Below are positions 1 through 12,078 of a stretch of DNA of 64,000 bases, piece by piece. The notes beneath the pieces were generated by a model. That model was not told where the DNA came from. It searched no databases and worked only from the letters and a program-made list of their open reading frames with translations. A program made the position numbers and the translations under genes. Origin of the DNA: Trichoplax adhaerens (taxonomy: Eukaryota; Placozoa; Uniplacotomia; Trichoplacea; Trichoplacidae); the NCBI RefSeq assembly GCF_000150275.1, contig NW_002060946.1:2499454-2563453 (forward strand), read 5' to 3'. Positions within the stretch are counted from its first letter, which is position 1, and every line of letters begins with the position of its first letter.

Positions 1-310
1 TACAGGCAGTAGTTTACTGTGTTGATCTCACACAAGTACCGAAGTCCTGCGTAAAAAGAAAAGAGAAATTATTTCTACTTGATATCATACAAGGATAAAT
101 TGAGCTCTCAAGATCGTAAATCCAATCTAGACAGTAGTTTACTATGCCGATCATTAGCGTATTGATCGCTGTATAGTGAATTTCCTTTTATTACTCGTCA
201 TTTATGCAAGAAAAGTGAAATGACTTCTACCTGCTGTGGCATCACGCCAATCAACTGAGCTCTCAAGGGATCGTGAATTCAATACAGGCAGTAGTTTACT
301 GTACTAATCT
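1..310. repeat. Degenerate tandem repeat at the window edge
   Basis: The motif CAGTAGTTTACT recurs near positions 7, 131 and 291. Between occurrences a second shared block, TGAGCTCTCAAG followed by GATCGT, appears near 100 and 257. This gives about two diverged units of 125-160 bp that run off the left edge of the window. No coding potential was seen. It may be the end of a longer satellite or a decayed mobile element. Confidence 0.55.
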
Positions 311-2903
311 GTCTAATACAGTAGTGTAAGGTAGAGTGGATTCGGTATTTTATGCATGCATATTAGAGGAGTCGTCTATATTCATGTTGATCTATCTATT
401 TATATCCTAAAGCACATAAACTGGCCCTAACCAGGCATAGCGAAAATAGTATGGCCCATACTTTGGCTTTTAAAATTTCATGTACCTTTACTGCCATAAG
501 ACCATGAAGATCTATCTTTACCCATGATATTACAGTATACAATACTTTGCGTACTGTCAGGGATCGTAGTCAATGAACGTTTCCCACTACGGTACAATAC
601 TGTAAGGTAGCGGTCAGCGAAAGCGCAACAACAAAAATTAAAGATCCGAATCCTGATGTAAAAGCTATTAAAAACCTGAAAATATAGCTCATCATATTTA
701 ATATCTATAGATGGTACTGCCAAATTTGTGAGCTTTATTATCCTGTTTATATGATACATGGGGATATTTAATAGGTTACTGAGTGGGTCATTTAACTGTT
801 ACAATTTTCGTGCACAAGTAACAGCCAGCTCTAAATTCAACCGATGAACTATTTCCGTTGGACGCTATTGTTTTTGGGGGATCCAATTCCTATATTGACG
901 TCAACGTTTTACTTTCGAAATTTTCATTTGCAGTCAAATCGTACTTCATTAGCATTGAAAAATTGACATAGAGAATCCTTCATTGTTTGACGTGCATTTT
1001 CATCAAATTTTCGACTACATTAAAGTACCTCAAATCCAACTCTACATCCTTCCAAATGGAGTTGATTTGGCCTAAAAATGCCCGTCGACAAAATTGATAT
1101 TGCACAGTGTTTGACCACTACTTGTACAGTATTTAGCCTAATTTACTGCCTGTCACTTGATAGTTGGTACTGAAGCACGGTTGACTAAATTAAAACAGGT
1201 GTAGTGCTGACGCAGTAGCTGACTAAAAAGGGATATACTGTAGAGTACGGAACAATACTGTCCTGTACTGCATGAGCTGTACAGTGTACAGTGCACTGTC
1301 CAGTGGACCGTACTGTACACTGTACAGCGCAAACCGATGTCTACTGTAAGCATACAGTAGAGTAAACAGCACTAAGCCTTGGAGCTTGCTAATGTCAACT
1401 GTTCAAGTTAATTTAATTTATTTAATGAATGAGTGAATTCAGTGAATAACATTAAAGTGCAAAAAGGATCTTTTGCACCTTTCAATAGGATGCATAGAAT
1501 ACACGCTTGAGTTTGCTTGCATTGTATAGTCTAGTAGAGACTGTCTCGCTGTGTGGAAATGGACTTGCCGGTTATATACTGTATACTGTTGCAACTTGCT
1601 CTGTCATTGGGGGGACTGGCAAAGGCAGTAAATTAGTATTTTGGGGATATAAATGATCGGTAGCGTTGCATACGTCGCAACGATCTATATGCATTAGACT
1701 AGAGTCATCGAGTGTATTAGCAACGTAAGCAAGAAGAGATTGTCTGACAAGTCTTTGATTGATAATTTCAGTATAGAAACATCATTGTCAAAGAGTAACA
1801 GTGATTTTCATGTTTTTGTATCATTAATTTCTATTTTACCACAGCTGTGGCAATATTCTCTATATTAAATATACTACCAATCTATTCAATAGTCCAACTC
1901 TGAACAGGAATCCATACCGGACACAACATTTTCCGACCATTTTATGACAAAGGTAACTAGTTTCATTTTTTTTTTTTCTCTCTCGCTCTCTCATCTTTGA
2001 AAATGGAAATGCGCTTCATTGACACCTGGATGATGACCGTACAGTTGCGCTTCATCGACACCTGAATGCTGAACGTGCACTGTACGTCATCTCGTTGATG
2101 TCACGCCAGCAGTTGTAACATCGACCTCTTGCAGTCAAGGAGAAGGGCGAAAAAAATGGCGACTTCTTTGCTACACTGAACTTAACTTAAACTGGATAGA
2201 ATACTGCTTTGATTTCGACATGGCAGTCAGTGAATTTATTTAAAGCCTTCAATTTTGTCTGAAATGTGATTCTTTTTTTGGTCCTGCCTTTGCTTACAGT
2301 TGATTTTGTAAAGCATTGTGTTTATTCAAGCAGTCGTGGGGTTTCCTCCCTAAAGAAAAAAATGCAGAGAGAGGGAGAGAAAAAAAATTATACAGGATAG
2401 CTAGTTGTTCATTTGGTCTGAGTTTCGACGACGGCAAAGCCTAATAAAGAAATGTTTACTGATTGAAAATCTCTTTTTCAATACCCTGCTAGAGATTGTC
2501 AGATACCGTTAAGCTTATATTTGGGATTGCAACCGTGCGTGCAAATTTTGTACCCGTAGCTTAAATTGATTTGGATACAAGAGCGAGAGTGGAGAAGATT
2601 GAAAATACTCAGAAGGATTCTTGCTAGGTATCATTAATCCTTTCGTCTTTGGAAAGCAAAGAAGTAGAAACGAGAATTTGCTTTCCATTATTCTAGCCAA
2701 GAAATTCAAACGAAAGCCTATCAAGTAAGTGAAATTGCATACAACAACTCCCTTGTTTCGCTTGAATGAGGACGTATTGAAAACTAAAAGATGATGTTAA
2801 GATTGTTTCTTCCTTATCGCACTCATTCTTCGATATTCTTCATTGACAAGAAACTGAAATAGTCATTTCCTTGCACTAATAGGTACAAAATACATTGATT
2901 GAA
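311..2903. other. Non-coding stretch upstream of the Rab gene
   Basis: No convincing exon was found. It holds a GTAC-rich palindromic cluster (1236-1345), a pyrimidine run (1970-1992), a GA-rich patch (about 2365-2388) and an AAAAATGGCG motif near 2153 resembling the start context of other genes in the window. A good 3' splice site (ACTAATAG ending at about 2881) lies just before the Rab start codon, so a non-coding first exon of the Rab transcript probably sits in here. I could not place it. Confidence 0.5.
1236..1345. repeat. GTACTGTAC-type palindrome cluster
   Basis: This run is dense in TACTGT, ACAGTA and GTACAG words that can fold on themselves. The same words form larger clusters near 23.3-24.1, 25.1-25.3, 32.6-32.7 and 58.9 kb. 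Short open frames over the cluster, such as the one ending near 1153 on the minus strand, are by-products of the repeat. Confidence 0.7.
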
Positions 2904-5900
2904 ATGAATGGTACTGCAGGAAACATGATCAAGGAAGGCAATTCTGGATTAATCGATGATTTAGGCGAAGATTATGATATGCTACTAAAAGTCATGATTG
3001 TTGGTGATGCTGGTGTTGGTAAAACGGCTTTGCTGCATCGCTTTAAGAGTAACGCCTACAATGAAAAATATTCCAGTACAGTTGGTGTTGATTTTTTCTT
3101 TAAGACAATCCATTCCGGTGGTAAGAAGATTAAGGTAATTGACAGTCTCATGTTATAATCTACTTTCTAATAAAGTAAACCCTGAATAATTTGATCACCA
3201 ATACAGTACATGATGACTACCATTTTCTTTTCATACTGTACGGTAATTTAATTTATTTATCAGTGAATATTTCATGTAATTTGATGATACTGAAAACTAC
3301 AGTGTTAAAGCACTTGCTATATTATTTTCTTGCATGGTGACATGATGATTATTCCTTTTCTTTGCACTTCCATTTGGAGTGACGCCAGAACTACTCAATT
3401 CGACATAATATTCCGCATTATATCACTATTTAGTTTTGAAAAATAACTACCTACTGGACAGCTACTTTCCCTATTCTTTATCACTCATCAACCTGCTTTC
3501 ATGTTGAGCCTCTTAATAACTTCTAATTTATTCAATCGCTATGTCATTATCACTGGGTAAAATGGAAGATAGCCTAACTAAGGAGTACAGTATTTACCTT
3601 CTTTTTGCAAATCATGATGTATCTTTTACATTATTTGCATGTGTATCATTTCTTAAACTGAATGGACACAGATTGCAGCTTATGCAATGGGAACAATAAC
3701 TTATTGATACTCAGCTTTTCATCTTAGACAAATGGTCCTGTGAAGATTTAATCAGGCGATATAGGAATTAAATTGAGTGTTCATAGACCGTTTATTAAAC
3801 CAATACATTAAATAATGGTGGTAGTTGAACATCGTGAAGCAATCCCGATATTAAATGACTCGTAAATGTTGACATTCTTCTCTAGTAGTGACTTGACTAT
3901 ACTCGAATTTTTATTGATTGTAGTTATCTACCTAGAACATGGCATATAAAGACGTATCCACTACTTTCATAGCCAGTATTATTTATTTAAATTGTTCAAG
4001 GAGAAGTATACTCGGTCCTTTCACGCAATTACTTACTATAAGGGAAGCAATGATTAATTAATAAAGTTAGCCGAGGATTATGAATTATTTTGTACACTTT
4101 ATTATGATAACAGTTTAACTTATCTTAATCAAAAGGAGTATTTCATTCGTCAAGATATTTCCCTGAAAATCAAGTAATCGGTCTTTTCCTTTAATATTAT
4201 ATTAATATTCAGCATATGTAATTATCATAGGTGTTCATCAAATAGTTCATGAATTTCTGATACGGACGATTAGATCTGATGACATTTGCTTCTACATGTG
4301 ATTTCGATAACACCTTCATTGCTCGAGATAACTCTTATATTCTTTGCGGGTAGTAATAATATCGAAGCTGTACTGAATTTTAGAGATTCTTTTGTCGTTT
4401 CGTCAATCCCAACGATTGGCTAATTTTAGATTAACAACTATTATGACAGTAAGAAGTTATTCCAAGATGATTCGTTGCAGCTTATGAAAGTTTTATTTGA
4501 TTTATGTTTGAAGTTGGAACTTACTTTCGATTTATGGAATGCTGTAATATAGACTAATAACAGTGTGCTAGTCATAGCATGAATAACCTCAATGATTTAC
4601 ATGTAAGCTCCTGAAAGCTTAGTTATAGCCGTATTTACGGTAGTACTTTCCTTCTATTAGAATACCGCGCGGTTTGAAACATATGGGAGTACCATGAAAT
4701 TTCATAGACTGTTGCCTTTAAATTTACAAGTTTATTGATTTAGAACTCCATGTACATCTCAATGTAACCTTCATCATTCTATTCTACTGTGCTTAGGTAT
4801 ATTCGTTGGGTGAAATAATACTTTAACTGTATTTGCTTATATTATAATTTAAAAATAGAACTAGTCTTTTATGAATGGAAATATCACTTTGTTACATATC
4901 TGGACAGCTGCTGAATTTTACATCAGTACAAATACTGTATACAGCCTTTATTGTATATAGTAGTATCTATAGTGAGTATGACCCATCAAATCAATCTGTG
5001 ATCAATTAAACATTAGTACACACCATAAAAGCTATACTATACTATATTATCCGAAAGCTATCGTACAAGGTATCGAATTGTGATCTCACGCATTGATACA
5101 TACAAGTATCTTATTTTTCATAAAGTGACTATACATCGTTACATACTGTAATCAAACTTTGTAGAGTTAGACAAAATCAATCTTGGAATTTTTCTATTTT
5201 ATCTGCTGCATAACTATAGTTAAAGCAATCTTTTTAGTGTTGAAGTACGCGCACATCTACGTCTCCTATTTTTTGTAAACGTCTATAAGAAAGTAATACC
5301 ATTAATTAATATTGTTTATGCGTTAAATGCGTATAGTGTATATTTTAGTGCGACTACATACTGTAGACCAATCGATTTATTGTTCTGCTGATTAATCAAT
5401 GAAACATCACGAGCACGTCTATATTTGATGTCAACGTTGATTCAGATATGAACCATAAATTCGTTACAAATTATAGTATTACAAGATTTATAATTTATGT
5501 AGTATTTCATGATTAGTAATCTTGCTGATTGATCTATTTAAATCATTTACGATACTATCTGTAAATAAGAATATTAGCAACCCACCTAAAAGAGTCACAG
5601 AGTTGATTCTTCCGGAATGGTTTCTATAATTTATCATATAGACCTAATAGATCCCGTTATGCAATCTAAACGTAATCGCAGCTTTGTTATTATAACCTGC
5701 AATCATCGTCATATTAAATCTTGACTGGATTAGATTAATTGGTATTACGTTAATAACTACCAAGCTTATTTACAATACGCTGTCACAGGCATTTTTATAA
5801 TTAGTACGTATTTATTCATTTATATTTTATTAATTATACTGTACATCTTCCCTCTGTACTGTAACAGCATACTGGCACGGAATATTACAAAGTATTGAAA

Positions 5901-8594
5901 CGAAGGTTACCGTATCTTTCTTAATACCTCCATTCGAGTATATCTGGCTAGTCATAGATTAAGATGGGATGATACTAACTCACCACACAATAATTAAAGA
6001 ATATTTTTGTATTGAAAAGATACAGTATCGAATCCTTAGTAATTAAATTATCATCTTTAGAAACCTCTATTTGCTAGTGCATCCTATGCCTATTTCCTGT
6101 GCTATTACTGATTATCTATATTGTTATATATGTTTATAACAAATTACAGAAGCAAGAAGATTGCAATATCGCGAACTTTTTGCAGTTGAGAAATCCAATT
6201 TTGCACTGCATATTTCCACAACGTTACTTATATGTGCGCTGCTATAAATATCTCATGATATGATATTGACTAAATCGCAAGGATTGTGATGTATTGCAAT
6301 CTGCTATATTCTATTTTCATTATTCGTTTACTTTTAGTAATTGGGCAGTTTTCTAAGGTAGTTTTTTTACATAAATGAATTTTCTCTCTACGAGCATATC
6401 ATAGCATTACTCAATCACTACTGTATTAGTAAAGCATCAGTCATAATTATAATTGGACATTTAATTTTACTTAAAATCTTCAGAAGATGAAATATAGCGT
6501 TTTATTAAAGCTTTTCATTAGGATAGTATTCGTCCATAATAGTTTTACGCACACTTTTAAAGTAGGATCGAATTTATATCGCTACAAAATTACGTACGTG
6601 CTTCACATTTGGCAATCCTATAAATTTTTAAATTCGAGTGAATACAATAAAATTAATTGTATTTGCAAACGTAAAATACAGTTTTTGTCGATGACTACCT
6701 ACAATCGACCATGCTATGTAATGAACAGACTAGTTAACCTTTTATTAAAAATGATACTTTTTTTAAGTTACTATAGCCGTATTTCTCATTCTTCTCGTTG
6801 CGCCTCCTCAGTCATGATTTTAGTTAAACTAGTCAGAAAATATTAAAAAAAGTTAATATGGCTAGAGATTTCTGAAGATCTAGTATCACATCCTCACTGA
6901 AGCTAATTTATTATTCATGTATGCGTATATATCCATAAGAGCTTCTCTTTTACTTTTCGTTAATCAGTTTCTAAAGTTTCAATTACGAAAGTAATGGCAA
7001 AATTTAATATAATCAAGTTTTTGCTCTATTAAAATATGTTAATTACTAACGCCTGAGAAACTTTTCTTGACACCAAATACTAAAAAATATTAAAAATTTC
7101 AACACTGGAAGCACGTAAAAAATGCACTTGTTGTAGGCGTTAATAGCTGCTCCACCAAAATACAAGACAAAGCATAATAAAGAGAATAGAATGTTTAGGT
7201 TTTTGATGAAAAAATTGGCAGTGTATTGTATAGTTGATGAGTTTAAAATTTGATTACGTAAGAGTCGAAATGATTGACATGCTAAAAATAGTTAATATTT
7301 ACCCATTGCAGTCGAATTCCTTATGGACAGTGGCTATGATGATAGTAAATTAGATCTAACGTACAGACTTTTGCATATTTATTTATGTATAATAATTATA
7401 ATTGTACTTTTATTGATCCAATAGTTACAAATTTGGGATACAGCTGGCCAAGAAAGATTCCGTACTATAACACAAAGTTACTTTAGAAGTGCCAATGGAA
7501 TAATAATCGCCTTCGACATTACACGTAAAGAATCTTTTTTGAATGTGCCCTTATGGCTAGAAGATATTAAAAAATATGCCGGTAAAAATGTAGTCTTGTT
7601 ATTAGTAGGTAAGTCAAACATCTTACAGAGGGTAATTCGTAATATTTCAATTATACAATTAATATTATATGTAAATATGCCATCTGTTATGGATAGTAAT
7701 ATACGATATCTGAGACGTAGTAGTGCAATCTCAATATATTTATGCAATTTAAAGCTGCATAGTAGCTTATTGATATATCTCTATGGTAATTACTTCCTTT
7801 ATTATACAGTATACGCGTACGGTATACATATATATACATGGATATCAACTGTACGCTTAGAACAGCTGTCGTAAAGTTGAATACTTTTACAATATAGTCG
7901 CTACAACATAGTACCTTTTAAAAACTCACTTTCTCCTCAAGTCAGCCGACAAAGTTTATCCTCTTTCTCTACATTGTATAATATAAATTTTATAGATATA
8001 AAAACAGAAAATTCCTAATACAAATAGAAGATCATTTAATGCTAGTTATTGCAACTTAAAAATTAAAATAATCAACTTCATTGGAGTGAATACTTCATGA
8101 GATAATCGCCCAGTTCACTTGCTATGATAACATATTAAAACCTTTCAATTTATGCGTAATATTCATACACAATTAGATTTCATGTATTTATGTGCTTTTC
8201 TAATTTGTGACATATAATAATCATAATGCATTAGATAGCTTGAAAGAGTATTCTATAGTTACTGATATTGATAAGACATAGTACCATTCTTCGAATAAAT
8301 TTCTTATAATCCTTTCTTAATTTTCTTGTTTGGAATGAAGGAACTAAAACTGACTTAGACGATTTACGGTCTGTTGAACTGAGTGATGTTAGAGCATTTG
8401 CAGCACATCATAACATTTTTGATGTAATTGAAACTTCAGCTAAGACGGACTGCAATGTGGAAGATGCATTTTATAAAATGGCTTTCGAACTGAAAAGAAT
8501 TCATGGTGATAATAACCCGACAATTAATCGATCTCAAAGTAATATTTTACTGCCATCTGAAGAAAAGTCTAAATCAAGTTGCTGTGGCATTTAG
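2904..8594 (+). CDS. Rab family small GTPase (Rab30/Rab43/Rab19-like)
   Basis: Small GTPase of vesicle traffic, 222 aa. Exons 2904-3134, 7425-7608 and 8341-8594 join in frame with GT/AG borders. Visible elements: P-loop GDAGVGKT (34-41), switch I STVGVDF, WDTAGQE (81-87), guanine-base motif GTKTD (139-143), ETSAK (169-173) and a C-terminal SSCCGI whose cysteines are the expected geranylgeranyl sites. The stretch [20 protein letters not shown] is typical of the Rab30/43/19 group, which works at the Golgi and in endosomal or autophagic traffic. The NKxD asparagine is threonine, as in Rho-type TKxD. The ATG at 2904 is chosen because an upstream in-frame TTG has no support. A probable 3' splice site about 22 bases upstream suggests a 5'UTR intron. 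The exact Rab subfamily is uncertain. Confidence 0.93.
3135..7424 (+). other. Large first intron of the Rab gene
   Basis: A 4.29 kb AT-rich intron lies between GTAATT at 3135 and an AATAG acceptor at 7424. It is much longer than the other introns placed in full here, which mostly run from under a hundred to several hundred bases. A 119-codon open frame at 6487-6846 has no recognisable family, low-complexity composition and no codon signature, so it is not annotated as a gene. No RNA gene or mobile element was recognised. Confidence 0.7.
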
Positions 8595-11500
8595 TTTGGC
8601 TGCAAATTTTCTTGTTGGCAGTATAGTAACATTCGGTACACCGTATACGAGTTTTTATCGCCAATCAACGTTTTTTATTTCTGGAACTGATTGATTATTA
8701 TTTCCCGTAATTAACTTTAATAGCTGTTCTCTAAATACTGGCTATTAACTAAAAATATACCGAATATATATATTTTGTTTATCGTATATATTGCTTAATT
8801 ATGGAGTAATAGATTAATTAATTATTGGTAACGTAAATATCTCGTGAATGTGATATCGATCGCGATCAGAGTTCCTTTTATTTGATTGGAACCAATTCTA
8901 CAGACCTTATATATTCTCTGCCGAATCCAGAGTTTTAATCAAAATTGATAAATTCTAAATATTCAATTATTTGGAAGATGAAGTGATTATTAAAGATTGC
9001 ACTACGTAATAATTGTTCCGTGTATTATTTAAAATATTCTTATTTGCTCATGAAATCGGCTGGTAACGCGAACTTAGTGTTAATTTTTGCCGTTGACTGG
9101 CATCAGTTAATTGACTAATATTTTGGATTAACCATATTAATATGCTAAGGCTCAAATGGCATCGATATAATAATTAAAGCTACTATGTTAATATCTATTT
9201 AACATAGTTTGGTTATCATTTATAACTTAGATGCGAGCACTACCCTACTACTTCTTTCTTTTCTGGTATTAGTTCTAAAAATCGATCCTTGTTGTTTATT
9301 AGGGTATTTATATATTTAATTTATATCTCTTACAATTATTTACCTTGTTGAGTGGATTTTCTTTCACTGTACTATTATGACCGTTATTACTATTATTATT
9401 TATGTCGAAACAACTTCAATTTAATTCATAATTAACTTCTATCCGTCGATCTCAATTTAAATAGATTGTCATTTTAATCCTGTTTACTAATATCTAAAAA
9501 GTCATTTCTTTGTGACTGTATCAATGATTGGTAATTTGGCTGTTAGTCTAAATATAGCCATATAGAAGTGATACTCACTAATTGTACCTTATGAATAAAT
9601 AAATTCTTCACTTAGAAAGATAAACGATCTAGGTATGATAGCTATGAATTAATTGACCTTAGATTGAGTTAATATTTGCATTTACCTCAACTTTTCTATC
9701 TCAGTTCTAAGAATTTACGATTATACGCGTATGTTGGTATTGATTGTCGTTACTTTGCTTTTAATTGATAAAAAGCGTAAAATTATGATATTGTAGAAAA
9801 TAATTTCCTTAGATGAGCTCTAAATTGTAACAAAGTTAGCGTATTGAACATCTTATGTTACGGCAGATATTAAATAGCTAGTCAATATAGCGTGCTATGC
9901 GCTAAGTTTCAAATGATACTGTATTCCTAAAAGATCAGTTTAAAACATTGCCAAAGTTTAAGCTACTATGATGAATATTATTCGATTATATTCACAGCAA
10001 ACAAATGTAAGATAACGTGAAAGACATAGAGATTTGTGCAATAACTATAAGCAAGGTGATATATAATGCGAGTTACATTACTATTTATTAGGAATTATCG
10101 CTAATTAATATTAATAAAAGCGTAAAATGCATGTAACTGTACTTGACGACTAAGCAGACTTGTAAAGTAATCTGTTTTGATAGTCATAGATCACCGTGTA
10201 ATCAAATGAAATTGTAGCATAAATTATTGAAATATTTTAACTTCCGTCTATAGTTAATTAATTCGTTAGTAAATTGATAACGCTAACATGCTTTTCAGTT
10301 TAACCACAGATTAAAACATTTCATTCTTACATATGAATGTAATTATTCAACGAATTAAGGAAACTGATGACAGTTATTTAAGTTAATTGCTACTCTTCAT
10401 CTATACTTCCCGATGTTTATCAATTTGTTAATTTTCATCGTATGAATGAAAGCAATTACAGGTGTACCGGTACTGAATAGTAGTACATACCGGTAACATC
10501 CGGCAGAAATTTCAGAGATAGCAAAAATACAAATAAATAAAAATGGAATAAAATGCATATGTATAATACATTACTAGATGAATTGACCTACAATACTACA
10601 ATAATTAATTATAATGAAGCTTGATGACTCGAAATGTTAATAGATATCCACACGTTAGCATTATAGTTCTGCAGTTCGAATTCGCTGGTTTAATATTAGA
10701 TGTTAACCGAAGAGAGAGTTGATCTGATAATGCAAAGAAGATGCAATATCATTCAAAAAAGTAAAGGTATACACGTTTTATCTACTACTTTATGTTCATC
10801 GACAAATTTGATCTATTCCTTGAGCAAAGATTCAGCATAAATCCTTTAGCATAATTTGGAATTTACTATATTAATATTGAACGTTAAGAGGCTAGAATGA
10901 AAGGGATTAACACCGTTGAAACATGAACACTAGTTCCATACTATCGTCTGCTTTATTATTCATTGATAAATTCAATATATTTTATGTGACGATTTAGTCT
11001 GGCTATTAGAATAATGTAGATACATCAAGTACGTACGAGCTCATGAACAGTTATGTACCAATAGGATTATACATTATTTTCTTGCATTTATTCCATCAAA
11101 AGGAATATTTCAACATTTGACTCGATGATATGGTCACTGATAATTAATCATTCTGTAATGTCTAGTCAATGTAGAGAAATTGTTGACAATTGCTGCATTT
11201 AGGTAATTCCTTGCTTATTCTCTATTCATAACGAATAATCTTTATTAAATGAAAGCAATGAATACGAAAAATCTTATTTTACTATCAATTGCCATGCTTC
11301 TCTGGGGATGACCCTTTATTTGTATATCTGTAAATACCAGTGCGTTATTCATGATGAAACAATTTACTCCTTTTTCATGTTAATCAATTTCTCTGCTATT
11401 GTCTTGTTAATAGGATTGCAATGAATTAAAAGTGATTGATCTAATTTGATTTATGTCTATCCAAGATTAATTTTTATTTGCACTAGTTTGAACTTGATTG

Positions 11501-12078
11501 TATTTCCTTCTAAGCAACAATCGTCTTGATTTTATGGACGGTTTCTATGGTAACTAACCATAATGTCCTTAGTTATCCTTGGGCCCTTTTTTATCAACCA
11601 CTTGTTGTTGTCGTCGTCGATTAAACCCAACTTGAGATATAATTTATTCCAGTTGACATAGTATGGAGTAGCCTAGCACGATATTTAATTTATCTTTTGT
11701 AACATTTAATAGTTTGTGACATTGTTAATCGGCTGCCTGTTCTCAACGACACCCATTGATATAATTAAGTGGACTGTAAAGTCGCTTTTAGCACCCATCA
11801 ATTTGCGTCTAAAATTGATTTTTTTAGAATAAGAAGAAAAGAGATACTTGTTCGTTCATATTTCACTCATCAACATCAAGTGGTATCAATTTTAAAGAAC
11901 GATCGCAGGGGGTTTCTTTAAATATAAACTTGAAATTGTATTAATCGAATCAAGAGTATTGAAATTCTCTTCCATTCCCATTGCGTTGTTGCTGATATTG
12001 TCGTTTATTAGCCAAAACAATCTATTTTAATTATTTTATACTATCCATTTCTAGTACTAATAGAGGAATTAGGGAAAG
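8595..12078. other. AT-rich intergenic region
   Basis: About 3.5 kb without a supportable exon on either strand. It contains the 3'UTR of the Rab gene and the upstream region of the coiled-coil gene. The last bases carry a good acceptor (TAGTACTAATAG ending near 12063) just before the next start codon, so a 5'UTR exon is likely somewhere here. No tRNA, repeat array or transposon ends were seen. Confidence 0.5.

Noticed and set aside
6487-6846. 119-codon plus-strand open frame in the Rab intron
   Set aside because: AT-driven composition, no family motif, no splice or regulatory context, wholly inside an intron.
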